This document shows, piece after piece, positions 1-7,600 of a stretch of DNA of 21,531 nt. Source of the DNA: a virus. The DNA is taken from positions 1 through 21,531 of IMG/VR virus record IMGVR_UViG_3300024344_000150; one strand, written 5' to 3'. The notes beneath the pieces were generated by a model, which did not search any database, was not told where the DNA came from, and was given only the letters and a program-made list of their open reading frames with translations. Numbering within the stretch: the first letter of the stretch is position 1; every line of letters begins with the position of its first letter. A program made the position numbers and the translations under genes.

Positions 1-1
1 A

Positions 2-400
2 GGCTATGGCCCACGGGCTAAATGCTTTATTACTTTGGATTCAGAACAATTGATAGATATGTCTTTTGCTCAAGCAAATCTTGGCTTAAAGTGGGGTAAC
101 GACACTAGATGGCACAAAGCTTTATCTAAAATAGACTTGGATACAAAAAACTATGTACTTAATGCCTTGCGGAGGGGAGATAACGTTAAACATCCTAGAA
201 TAAAAGTAAGCACCATACACTCAATGAAGGGGGGAGAAAGCGATAACATTCTTGTTATTACCGATCTGTCTTACGCCTCATGGAAACAGTATCAAAAAAA
301 TCCATCAGTTGAGCATCGAGTATTTTATGTTGCGGTTACACGGGCAAAAAAATCATTACACATATTAGAACCAACTACACGAAGATATTACGAGATATGA
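2..400 (+). CDS. UvrD-like superfamily I DNA helicase, C-terminal part (5' truncated by window edge)
   Basis: The frame is open from base 2 with no start codon, so the gene begins upstream of the window and only its last 132 codons are seen. The visible part carries two C-terminal motifs of superfamily I helicases: V-STIHSMKGGESDNILVITD resembles the TxHxxKGxE region (motif V area), and FYVAVTRAKKSLHIL matches motif VI, whose Arg contacts ATP. These belong to the second RecA-like domain. By family, such enzymes unwind DNA 3'-5' using ATP, and in a phage replication block the likely role is replication or recombination. The stop overlaps the next start as ATGA, so it is co-translated with the DUF3310 gene. 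The Walker A half lies outside the window, so an intact enzyme is inferred. Confidence 0.85.
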   Translation, partial: GYGPRAKCFITLDSEQLIDMSFAQANLGLKWGNDTRWHKALSKIDLDTKNYVLNALRRGDNVKHPRIKVSTIHSMKGGESDNILVITDLSYASWKQYQKNPSVEHRVFYVAVTRAKKSLHILEPTTRRYYEI

Positions 401-624
401 AAAAAACGGACAACGTAAACCACCCGCCTCATTACACCAACGGAGAGATCGAATGCCTAGACGCGATTAAATCAGCGTTAGGACAGGATGGCTTTAACGC
501 CTATTTAAAGGGAGTAATTATTAAATACCTTTGGAGAATGGATCATAAAGGTAATCAAATGGAGGATGCTCAGAAGGCGCAGTTCTACAATAATAGATTA
601 GTTAAAGAGTTAAAAGGATCATAG
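397..624 (+). CDS. DUF3310 (SaV-like) small phage protein
   Basis: This 75-residue protein has the signature of DUF3310: VNHPPHYTNGEIECLDAI at the N-terminus, then a helix around FNAYLKGVIIKYLWRMDHKGN and a C-terminal helix with YNNRLV. The family is widespread in phages. Related sequences are annotated as SaV-like or as relatives of the T7 gp1.7 nucleotide kinase, so a role in nucleotide metabolism is possible but not shown here. The ATG overlaps the helicase stop by ATGA, and the polymerase start follows two bases after the stop. It is therefore embedded in the replication operon. The length is normal for the family, with no sign of damage. Confidence 0.88.
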   Translation: MKKTDNVNHPPHYTNGEIECLDAIKSALGQDGFNAYLKGVIIKYLWRMDHKGNQMEDAQKAQFYNNRLVKELKGS

Positions 625-625
625 T

Positions 626-2554
626 ATGCAAGAGGATTTATTTGATGAAACTACTTGGACTCCGCCAGACGTACTTCCAGATTTATCCGGTGAAAAAATA
701 ATAGCTATTGACGTTGAGACACGGGATCCAAATTTAATCAGTAAAGGGCCGGGATGGTCAAGGGACGATGGTCAGTTAATCGGGATAGCTGTAGCAGCAG
801 AAGGATGGAATGCTTACTTGCCCATTGCTCATGAGGGCGGTGGTAACATGTCTAAGAATACGGTTTGTCGTTGGATGCAAGATCAACTAGATCACGGTAT
901 GGATGTCGTATTTCACAACGCTCAGTATGATTTAGGTTGGCTTTTATCCGAAGGATTGGAAGTTAAAGGCAAGGTTCTGGACACTATGATTGCCGCTCCA
1001 TTGCTCGATGAGAACAGATTTAGCTACTCTCTTAATGCTTTAGGAGCTACTTACCTTGGCGAAAAGAAACAAGAGTATGATTTAAGAAGGGCAGCCGATC
1101 AGCATGGCGTTGACGCTAAGAAAGATATGTGGAAGCTTCCAGCGGCAAGAGTTGCCTCATATGCTGAGACGGACGCTAGACTTACTTTAAACTTGTGGCA
1201 CATTCTTATAGACAAACTTTCTCAGGAAAATTGCGATAACGTATTGAAAATGGAGCTTTCTTTACTTCCTGTGATATTTCAGATGCGCCGTAAAGGGGTC
1301 AGAGTAGATCTCGAAAAAGCGGATAAGACCAAAAAGTTTTTAGAAAACAAAGAAAAGAAACTTCTTAAAAAAATTCACGATGAGACTAATGTTTGGCTAG
1401 AGCCGTGGAACGCCACGTCTTTAGCAAGTGTATTTGATTCTCTCAAGCTTAAATACGAAAGAACGTCTAAAACGGAAGCGCCCAGTTTTACTAAGCACTT
1501 TCTACAAAACAATTCGCACCCTATTGCAAAAACAGTTTTAGAAATTCGTGAGTATAACAAGGCCAACACTACTTTTGTAGACACCATACTCAACCATCAG
1601 TACAAAGGCCGAATCCATTGTCAGTTTAACCAGTTGAGATCTGATGATGGGGGTACGGTATCTGGTAGGTTTTCTTCGAGCCATCCTAACTTACAGCAAG
1701 TTCCAGCCAAACATCCTGAAATTAAAAAGATGATACGTGGTTTGTTTATACCTGAAGAAGGGTGCAAATGGGGAAGCTTTGATTATAGTGCTCAAGAGCC
1801 TAGATGGTTGATGCATTACGCTTCTAAAACTCCAGCTACCAAGGACAATGATAAAGTTATTGAAATAGTAAATCAGTACCAAAATACTGATTTAGATTTT
1901 CATCAGATGGTTGCTGACATCGCAGATGTGGATCGAAGTACGGCAAAAGTTATTAACTTGGGTATTATGTATGGTATGGGCATTGGTAAATTAGCTAGTA
2001 TCATGGGGGACATTGAGTTCTCAGAAGCCAAAGCTATACGCAATGATTACGATGAAAAAGTTCCTTTTATCAAAGAGATGGCGTCATCTGTTATGAAGGT
2101 GGCGTCTGAAAGACAAGAGATTAAAACTTTATTGGGCAGAAAGTGCCGATTTCCAATGCGTGAGCTTAAAGGCTATAACAAGGGGTCAAGCTCTCTAATT
2201 CATAAAGACCGCCTCGAGGAGCGGTGGGAGGATGTAATGGCCACTCCTTTAGAAGAGCGTGATCAGGGGTGGAAATCTTTAGATCCGGCACGTTATCAAG
2301 TAGCCTTTACCTACAAGTCATTGAATAGATTAATCCAGGCGTCCTCTGCTGATCAAACCAAGATGGCAATGATGGTATGCGTTGAAAAGGGTTATCTGCC
2401 TATGCTGACGGTGCATGATGAACTTTGTTTTTCAATTGAAAACGATGAGCAAGTAGCTGAGATAAAATATCTTATGGAGAATTGCGTTCCTGATATGGCA
2501 ATACCATCGGTTATCGATACGGGCATCGGCACGGATTGGGGTAATGCGAAATGA
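626..2554 (+). CDS. Family A DNA polymerase with 3'-5' exonuclease domain (Leu762 type)
   Basis: This is a 642-residue replicative polymerase of the Pol I/T7 type. The exonuclease domain is intact: Exo I D29-x-E31 (AIDVET), Exo II N98-x3-D102 (HNAQYD) and Exo III Y179-x3-D183. There is no 5'-3' exonuclease domain. The polymerase domain has a T/SGR-F-S--HPNLQ segment (344-357), motif A with D386 (FDYSAQEPR, E391 at the steric-gate position), motif B with R437, K441 and Y449 (RSTAKVINLGIMYG), and motif C H597-D598-E599. The residue equivalent to E. coli Phe762 is Leu445. Between the G-RKCRFP segment (about 504-510) and NRLIQASSAD (about 567) lies an insertion of some 50 charged residues, longer than in E. 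coli Pol I. The start follows an AAAGGA ribosome site, two bases after the DUF3310 stop. All catalytic residues are present, so an active enzyme is expected. Confidence 0.96.
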   Translation: MQEDLFDETTWTPPDVLPDLSGEKIIAIDVETRDPNLISKGPGWSRDDGQLIGIAVAAEGWNAYLPIAHEGGGNMSKNTVCRWMQDQLDHGMDVVFHNAQYDLGWLLSEGLEVKGKVLDTMIAAPLLDENRFSYSLNALGATYLGEKKQEYDLRRAADQHGVDAKKDMWKLPAARVASYAETDARLTLNLWHILIDKLSQENCDNVLKMELSLLPVIFQMRRKGVRVDLEKADKTKKFLENKEKKLLKKIHDETNVWLEPWNATSLASVFDSLKLKYERTSKTEAPSFTKHFLQNNSHPIAKTVLEIREYNKANTTFVDTILNHQYKGRIHCQFNQLRSDDGGTVSGRFSSSHPNLQQVPAKHPEIKKMIRGLFIPEEGCKWGSFDYSAQEPRWLMHYASKTPATKDNDKVIEIVNQYQNTDLDFHQMVADIADVDRSTAKVINLGIMYGMGIGKLASIMGDIEFSEAKAIRNDYDEKVPFIKEMASSVMKVASERQEIKTLLGRKCRFPMRELKGYNKGSSSLIHKDRLEERWEDVMATPLEERDQGWKSLDPARYQVAFTYKSLNRLIQASSADQTKMAMMVCVEKGYLPMLTVHDELCFSIENDEQVAEIKYLMENCVPDMAIPSVIDTGIGTDWGNAK

Positions 2555-2556
2555 TT

Positions 2557-2587
2557 AAAAAAAAAGGGCAGCCCAGAAGGACTGCCC
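2557..2587 (-). terminator. Rho-independent terminator of the leftward operon
   Basis: Read on the minus strand, CTGCCC/GGGCAG form a 6-bp GC-rich stem (2566-2571 with 2582-2587). Two further G-C pairs inside (2573-2574 with 2579-2580) close an AGAA loop. The stem is followed at once by nine T residues (complement of the A-run 2557-2565). This is a textbook intrinsic terminator for transcripts coming from the right. It ends two bases past the polymerase stop, so it would stop leftward transcripts before they run antisense into the polymerase gene. On the plus strand no T-run follows the hairpin, so termination in that direction would be weaker. Confidence 0.88.
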
Positions 2588-2608
2588 CAAGTTGGTGGCG
2601 TGAAAAAA

Positions 2609-2842
2609 CTATTGTTTTTCGTAATAGACTTCGTTAGTGTTATTAGCAAGTTCATCTAACTCAAGAATAGACCAGTAATGTTGAGCACTGGGAAGTAACC
2701 TAATAGACTTTAGACCACTATTAGGTTCTCGCGCTGCACGGTAAAGTCTAGAGGCCATGCTACGGGAGTGTTCCCCAAATAAATAACAACAAGCTTCTTT
2801 AGTTGTTAGTAAACGGGGTTTATTAGTTTTGTTTAGATCCAT
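2609..2842 (-). CDS. Small helix-turn-helix DNA-binding protein (MerR/AlpA/excisionase-like)
   Basis: A 77-residue basic protein. Residues around RLLTTKEACCYLFGEHS--MASRLYRAARE fit the pattern of a winged helix-turn-helix of the MerR/HTH_17/AlpA type: an LLTTxEA entry helix, a turn, a recognition helix with RLYRAA, then a wing and an ELDEL closing helix. Such proteins act as small regulators or as recombination directionality factors. ATG at 2842 is chosen because AAAGGG lies 8 bases upstream; a longer frame to 2896 would need a TTG start without a good ribosome site. It is the last gene before the leftward terminator. It is preceded by the only long non-coding gap in the window, which contains a 10-bp repeat array that could be its binding site. 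The HTH assignment rests on pattern only. Confidence 0.6.
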   Translation of the reverse strand: MDLNKTNKPRLLTTKEACCYLFGEHSRSMASRLYRAAREPNSGLKSIRLLPSAQHYWSILELDELANNTNEVYYEKQ

Positions 2843-2982
2843 AATATGAACCCTTTCTTGTAATTTAACGGTGCAATATGCTCCGTTTTCTGACAAGAAA
2901 TATCACATAATGTATTTTAAATTTAAAGATGCAGTTTGTGTAAAGTTGTGTACTTTTGTGTACTGTTGTAGACAAACGATGT
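2843..2982. other. 140-bp non-coding region between nuclease and HTH genes
   Basis: This is the only notable intergenic stretch in the window. It holds the 10-bp direct repeats at 2936-2975, an AT-rich palindrome TTTAAATTTAAA at 2915-2926, and the leader of the HTH gene. On the minus strand TTTACA (near 2942) is followed at 17-19 bases by TTTAAA/TAAAAT, a weak candidate promoter for the HTH gene. An AT-rich block beside direct repeats also resembles a small replication origin or regulator-binding region. Neither function is proved by the sequence. Confidence 0.5.
2936..2975. repeat. Iteron-like array of 10-bp direct repeats (TTGTGTA core)
   Basis: Units begin at 2936, 2946, 2956 and 2966 with a strict 10-bp period. 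The first three share TTGTGTA exactly (TTGTGTAAAG, TTGTGTACTT, TTGTGTACTG). The fourth, TTGTAGACAA, differs at two core positions. Units two and three share nine bases, TTGTGTACT. A 10-bp period places every unit on the same face of the helix, as expected for cooperative binding by one protein. The array lies just after the nuclease stop codon and about 95 bp upstream of the HTH start. Confidence 0.75.
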
Positions 2983-3303
2983 TTATGAATTTTGATTTAT
3001 GACATCTGGAACGAAAGTAATCTCATTATCTTTGTTAACATAAGCTAAAATAACGTTGAGATCTTTTTGAAGTGGGCTTCGCGTCCGGTATATTCGGTTC
3101 GGTATATTACGATTTGGATTAAGTCTTTTTGAATCTGTTTTTGCATCAATAAGAAATATGTCCCCTTTTTTATTGACGGCAATAATGTCTATGGGGCCTT
3201 GTTGATGAACTACGGGGGAGAAAACGTAATAACCCATGTTTACTAAATGAGCCGCTGCTATAAGCTCTGATCTAGTACCTCTCTGGTGGGTTATTTCAGG
3301 CAC
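2983..3303 (-). CDS. PD-(D/E)XK superfamily nuclease, small, GTG start
   Basis: This 106-residue protein has the core of the PD-(D/E)XK nuclease fold: E13 in a first helix (RGTRSELIAAAHL), a strand with GYYVFSPVV, D39 in GPIDIIAV, and D53-A-K55 in IFLIDAKTDS. Family members such as the PDDEXK_5 type and archaeal Holliday-junction resolvase relatives cut DNA with Mg2+. The length fits a single stand-alone domain. The start is GTG: a stop codon lies directly before it in frame, and the next Met (residue 23) would remove E13. GTG overlaps the upstream stop by 8 bases (GTGCCTGA), and GGGAGG lies about 14 bases upstream. It is the last gene of the coupled late operon. Candidate roles are junction or recombination processing or degradation of host or rival DNA; the sequence does not decide. 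Confidence 0.75.
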   Translation of the reverse strand: MPEITHQRGTRSELIAAAHLVNMGYYVFSPVVHQQGPIDIIAVNKKGDIFLIDAKTDSKRLNPNRNIPNRIYRTRSPLQKDLNVILAYVNKDNEITFVPDVINQNS

Positions 3304-3940
3304 TTAAACTTGCAATGCCTCCCTTAGAATAAAAGTCTCCCCAATCATACGTTTCTCCAGTTGAGGTTGTTCCTGTACTTTCATCATAATCAGGAGCAAC
3401 AAGAGGTGCTTGAGTAACAGGTGTGGTCGCTGGGTTAAATGTAACGGGATTTATTCTAGTGCCTATTTGATCCCCTCCTGTCCAATCGTTTATATCAACT
3501 CCCCTTTCAGCTAAATAACGTCTTATTGCCGGATTTAAATCAGGACGGGTGGTAGATCCGCTAAAAAGAGAAGCTATTCCGCCAACTAAAGGTAATGATC
3601 TAGCAAATGTTCCTAGACCTGTGGTTTCCCTTCCATACTTAGCTAAGTCATCTATTTTTTGTTGATCATACTTTTCGCTCATTCTAGATATATCGTAAAT
3701 ACCTTTTCCAGCGGCAAGAACGGGATTTAAATTAATAACATTAGCTAAATCTAAAGCTCCTATTCCTCCACTAATATAATCACCAACAGTTTTAACAGCT
3801 TCTACAGGATCTTTAGCAACATTAGCAACATTACCTAACGTACTGACAACGTTTCTAGCATTTTCTCTAATAGCTATGGAAAGAGGCGAAATTCCTTTTT
3901 CCAGCATACTAGCTTTACCCTTATAAAAATCTTCAGCCAT
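3296..3940 (-). CDS. Phage protein of unknown function, probably virion-associated (214 aa)
   Basis: I do not recognise a family. The ATG at 3940 is chosen because it overlaps the preceding zinc-ribbon stop as TAATG and has GGGAG upstream; an in-frame start at 3964 would lie inside that gene. The N-terminal part is mainly helical. A Gly/Ala-rich, mildly hydrophobic stretch (SGGIGALDLANVINLNP--AAGKG) and a second one (SLPLVGGIASLF) do not look like full membrane spans. The C-terminal third is Thr/Pro-rich and ends in FYSKGGIASLSA. That ending echoes the FNEGGIAKF and FNNGGMV segments of the 787-residue protein in the same operon, hinting at a shared virion role. The stop overlaps the nuclease GTG. 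Confidence 0.7.
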   Translation of the reverse strand: MAEDFYKGKASMLEKGISPLSIAIRENARNVVSTLGNVANVAKDPVEAVKTVGDYISGGIGALDLANVINLNPVLAAGKGIYDISRMSEKYDQQKIDDLAKYGRETTGLGTFARSLPLVGGIASLFSGSTTRPDLNPAIRRYLAERGVDINDWTGGDQIGTRINPVTFNPATTPVTQAPLVAPDYDESTGTTSTGETYDWGDFYSKGGIASLSA

Positions 3941-4110
3941 TATGCAGTTTCTCCCTGACAACAATCACCGTCAGTGATGCATTTGCAATCAGCACACTGG
4001 TAGTGTCCATGGACCCAAGTCTTTGGTTTATCGCACCCGCACTTAGGGCAGACTATTCCAAGAACTTCCATCGAACCGTTTGGCTTCGTTTCTGTTTTCT
4101 TTTCCGACAT
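3940..4110 (-). CDS. Zinc-ribbon microprotein (56 aa)
   Basis: This short gene carries C21-x2-C24-x-C26 and C39-x2-C42-x-C44, two knuckles about 15 residues apart as in zinc ribbons, plus C50-C51 near the end. Zinc binding is therefore likely; the partner is unknown. Its start at 4110 lies inside the 3' end of the M15 peptidase gene in another frame (68-bp overlap), and its stop overlaps the next start as TAATG. A shorter version from the ATG at 4071 is possible and would keep all cysteines, but it has no clear ribosome site. Tight coupling on both sides and the intact cysteine pattern argue that it is a real gene. Confidence 0.78.
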   Translation of the reverse strand: MSEKKTETKPNGSMEVLGIVCPKCGCDKPKTWVHGHYQCADCKCITDGDCCQGETA

Positions 4111-4489
4111 AACTACAATGTATCCATCCTGAATTAGGTTGGTCTTCTTTATAAAACTCTAAAATTAATTGGTCGTAATCTAAATTGTCCATGATCCATG
4201 AAGCAACTTCCATGTTAGGGATACCCTTAACCTCAAAGTCAACAGCTTGACCTTTAGTATGTTGAGACTTATCGGATGACCCTATCTTTCTATTCAGTTC
4301 TAAACATCTGTACCCGCTCGAGGGAAGTATAGGTGTATCATAACGGTGGCGCACTGGCTCCAGTATCATGTCACATATCCTGACCAAGTTTTCAATTTCC
4401 TCTGACCCCGGCTCATTGTCTATACCGAAGCGCACAGCCGTATCGGATCGTGTTAACTCTTCTAAACTAAAGTGTTTTGAAAGTTGCAT
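4043..4489 (-). CDS. M15-family zinc peptidase (endolysin / D,D- or L,D-peptidase type)
   Basis: This 148-residue single-domain enzyme matches Peptidase_M15_3. It begins LSKHFSLEELTRSDTA, typical of the family, then SSGYRCLELNRKIG, the signature SQHTKGQAVDF with zinc ligands H77 and D84, a DQLILEF strand, and GWIHCS with the third ligand H124. The catalytic acid is probably E111. Family members cleave peptide cross-links of peptidoglycan, so the likely role is host lysis, or wall opening if carried in the virion. No signal peptide or membrane segment is seen, so release from the cytoplasm would need a holin or another route. The ATG directly follows the stop of a 51-residue zinc-ribbon gene and has AAGAGG upstream. 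The 3' end overlaps a second zinc-ribbon gene. Confidence 0.93.
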   Translation of the reverse strand: MQLSKHFSLEELTRSDTAVRFGIDNEPGSEEIENLVRICDMILEPVRHRYDTPILPSSGYRCLELNRKIGSSDKSQHTKGQAVDFEVKGIPNMEVASWIMDNLDYDQLILEFYKEDQPNSGWIHCSYVGKENRNEAKRFDGSSWNSLP

Positions 4490-4645
4490 TTAGTCCTCTT
4501 CTTTTCGTGCTCTGTACACAACCACCACGGCTTCGCATTCTGGGTTTATACAATCAAATGTTTTTTCCAGATCAAAATTTTCATCATCAAGATCATCATC
4601 TTCTCTGTGTGAGAGTTCATTGTCACAAAAATAACAATTCATCAT
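4490..4645 (-). CDS. Acidic zinc-ribbon microprotein (51 aa)
   Basis: The reading frame encodes a 51-residue protein with C4-x2-C7 near the N-terminus and C32-x4-C37 near the C-terminus, separated by a very acidic linker (HREDDDLDDENFDLE). The spacing suggests a zinc ribbon of the rubredoxin-like kind. The ATG at 4645 overlaps the stop of the 1129-residue gene (ATGA) and is preceded by AGGAG at good spacing; a second ATG at 4642 directly follows. The stop TAA is directly followed by the ATG of the M15 peptidase. Function is unknown. Placement next to the peptidase suggests a linked job, and the cysteine pattern and perfect coupling support a real gene. Confidence 0.78.
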   Translation of the reverse strand: MMNCYFCDNELSHREDDDLDDENFDLEKTFDCINPECEAVVVVYRARKEED

Positions 4646-7600
4646 GGGCTGACTCCTAACAGTTTGTTGATCTCAGCTTGGTATAATGCGTTTATTGTAT
4701 CTGGTCGAGGACCCGTGGTTGGTGGTCCTTGGACAGGTGGTGTTGGTTGAGGAGCGGGCGCTGGTTGAGGAGCGGGCGCTGGTTGAGGAGCGGGCGCTGC
4801 TCCTTGAGTCATTTGTTGCACCATAGGTTGCACTACTTCTTGTTCTACAACATTAGCTCCTTGATCAGTAGCGTAATAACCTGCATCAACCAATATGGTT
4901 CTTAATGATCTTCTAGCTGACTCCCATGCTTTTTCGGCAGCAATGTTTCTTTTGCCTAAATCTGCACCCGCTCTTAACGCTTTTTCTGCTTCATAAGCCC
5001 TTAACCTAGGAGAAGAAAGTACTTTCATAATAGGTTTGGATCTTAATGCTCTCGACAGTACCATTATACCTGCCGCTCCCCCAATAGTAGCTATTGGAGC
5101 TGCCCATAAAGCTGCCGCAAAGGCGGCGGCATAACCAGCGGCGGCAAGGCCTGTTTTACCTTTCATTACTGAATCAGAAACTGTTTCTCCGGCTTTAGCT
5201 ATTCTTGTTAAATCTTTAACAGCAGTTTCTCCAAGAATTTTGTTTAATGCTCCGTCTCTATTCATATCTTTCATCGCTTTTAACCAAGATTTTCCGAAAG
5301 CTCCGCTTTGTACAACATCACTTGTTACATTGCCTGTAGGAAATCCGGAAGATACGATTCTCTCCATGACTAAATCTTTAAATCCTCCTGGGCCTTCTAT
5401 AATATCTGCACCAACTCTGTTTTTTAAAGTGTCGTAATTTTTTGGATTTTTTAATACGTGAGCTACCAATTTATCTACCTCTATAGCGCCCCCACCCATA
5501 GCTCTTAAAAAAGAATCCCGGTTTTCTTGTTCTGATTGTCTAACAACATTTTTAAATCTATCTACAATAATTCTAGCGTCTTGGTTACCTATATTTCCCG
5601 CAAAATCATCTAACTTTTCAACACTCTCTCTATTTAAAAGTTTGAAATCGTTCATGACTCTGCGGAAATCGTTAGCTTGTAAACCAAATAACTCATTCTG
5701 TACTTTAGTTCCTAAACTATCCCAATCAGCAGCAAGAGATCTGTAGTTGATACCACTATCTCCTTGATTTAATTTAATAGAACCATCAAGCCAGTTTTTA
5801 GCTAACAGACCTCTAAAGCCTTCTCTGAATTGTTTTGGAGATCCTGCAGCAGTAGACATCTCACTATAAAGACGCAAAGTTTCAGCAAAATCATTTTGCA
5901 ATCTCATTCTGGTTGGATCATTCGTAGGTAGCTGGTTAAATGTTTCAGGAACAGTAAGCATTGTTTTTTCAGGTTTAAGCCCTGCTTTTTCTAAAGATTT
6001 GGCGCCAAGACCTACTTCCTCTAAAGCATCATTAACTCCTCTAATATCACCATTTAATATGCGTGTTTCTAAAGAAGAAAATAATCCTGGGTTAGCCTTG
6101 CCTACTTCAATTATTTTGTTAACTTCTTTAGATGACGGTTGAACTGCATCTAAAACAAATTTTAATAATTGAGGTTGATTACCCCTAACAGTTAGATCAA
6201 CAAGAGCGGATAGGTCTACAATGTTTTTATCTTTTATGAGTTGGTTGACTTGTTGAAGCATTCCGGAATTTATTATCTCCGCTCCTTCTTGATAATGTTT
6301 GTTAGCCCCCGCAAGTAGATCTAAGCCATCCCTTATTTTTGCTACTTCAGAAGGATCTTGAAGAGGAGGAACATCCCGTCCACTAGGATCACGAATTTCT
6401 TTACCTATTTTTCTTCCTTGAAAAGCTGCATCAAGAGAAGCTTTATAACTTTGAGCTAACTCTATTTCTTTAGTCCGTATAGTAGCTCCTATAACATCAA
6501 GCATGTCTTTAACATTCTTACCAGCAACCGTTCCTAAAAGATCTGGATGGGCCTCGCTTGCTCTTAACGCTGCCCGTAACGCAGGTATTTCGGAAATTGT
6601 AATTTCCGGATTGTCCATAATGTATTTAAATATTCCACCTCGCAAATATTCACCACCGCCAATAACATCACTTTGAAGAGCCTGTAGTCTATTTTGTAAT
6701 GGAACTAGACTAATGGTTTCTCCTCCAAGTAACTCATCAGCATTTCTATATAGTTGGTTAGATCTAGCTGTAAATAGTTTAGTTGACAGTTCTAGACCTC
6801 TTTGAAACTCAGAGGCTAAACCTTCAGATCCAGCAGTTGTTCTTTCTAAAACATCGTTTATAGCTTTAAACTCTGTTTCTAAAACATCTGTTAATTCTTT
6901 GTTTGCTTGTTTAACTGCGCTTTTAGGGTCAGCTAAACTTTGTTCCAATTTATTTGCCATATTTTGAGCAGTTTTTGCTATAAGACGTTTAGCCTCATCT
7001 TGTTGTATTTCACCAAGAGAATGCCTTTTAAGAACGTTGTTAACATAATCAACATTACGAGCAACAGCAGCATCATTAGGAAATATAGATTCCCATATAG
7101 CTTGTGTTCTTCCAAGAATACTTTTACCTGTGAGAGTAACACCGGGTATGTTTGCACCTTGTTCTATCATTTCTCTGTACGATGCAGAAGCTTCTTCTCT
7201 GGCTGCCCTTGTAGCTAATCTTGTAGACTTACCTTTTGAGTAACCTTGATTTAAATAGTTTTGTCTTAGTTCTGCTACTCTTACATTGTCCGGTAAAGGA
7301 CCTTTACCTTTAACAAGCCATTTGGCTCCAGCTATTATGCCTCTACCGAAACCTTCACCACCAGCCTCAATGAGACCTTGTAACGCCACATCTGTTAGTA
7401 TTTCATTTGTGCTTTGTTTTTGAAGACCTTCAAAGATATCTTCTACGATAAATTCATCAACAGCTTTTCCAGCAGCACCCGCTAAACCCACAAGAGTAAT
7501 ACCAAGAGGAGCGCCTAATCCTGTTGCCGCGACACTGGCTCCTAGAGCACCCACTAAAGGAACTGTCTCTCTTCCTAAAAACGAAGCAACATCTTGCCAT

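Noticed and set aside
35-400. TTG at 35 as the true start of the helicase gene.
   Set aside because: The frame is open to base 2 and the protein lacks the N-terminal half of a helicase, so the gene is cut by the window edge.
2036-2400. The charged insertion in the polymerase as a possible intein or intron.
   Set aside because: It stays in frame, is only about 50 residues, and lacks intein splice motifs; lineage-specific insertion is the simpler reading.
2551-2637. A + strand frame of 28 codons starting ATGATTAAA, overlapping the polymerase stop (ATGA), encoding a very basic peptide.
   Set aside because: It runs through the leftward terminator hairpin and the antisense end of the HTH gene. 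Its basic character comes from the A-run, and there is no independent sign that it is translated.
2843-2896. N-terminal extension of the HTH gene to a TTG at 2896.
   Set aside because: There is no good ribosome site there, while ATG at 2842 has AAAGGG at 8 bases and begins right before the HTH pattern.
2897-2982. A phage attachment site or tRNA in the non-coding gap.
   Set aside because: No tRNA fold and no integrase are visible; the structure present is fully described by the direct repeats and the AT-rich palindrome.
3941-3964. Upstream start at 3964 for the 214-residue protein.
   Set aside because: It would lie inside the zinc-ribbon gene; the ATG at 3940 has a ribosome site and a TAATG overlap.
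4477-4659. 60-codon + strand frame opposite the 51-residue zinc-ribbon gene.
   Set aside because: It is antisense to a gene with intact cysteine motifs and coupled start and stop, and has no recognisable domain.
4745-4798. Possible CRISPR-like array because of identical repeats.
   Set aside because: The units are directly adjacent without spacers and are in frame within a Pro-rich linker.
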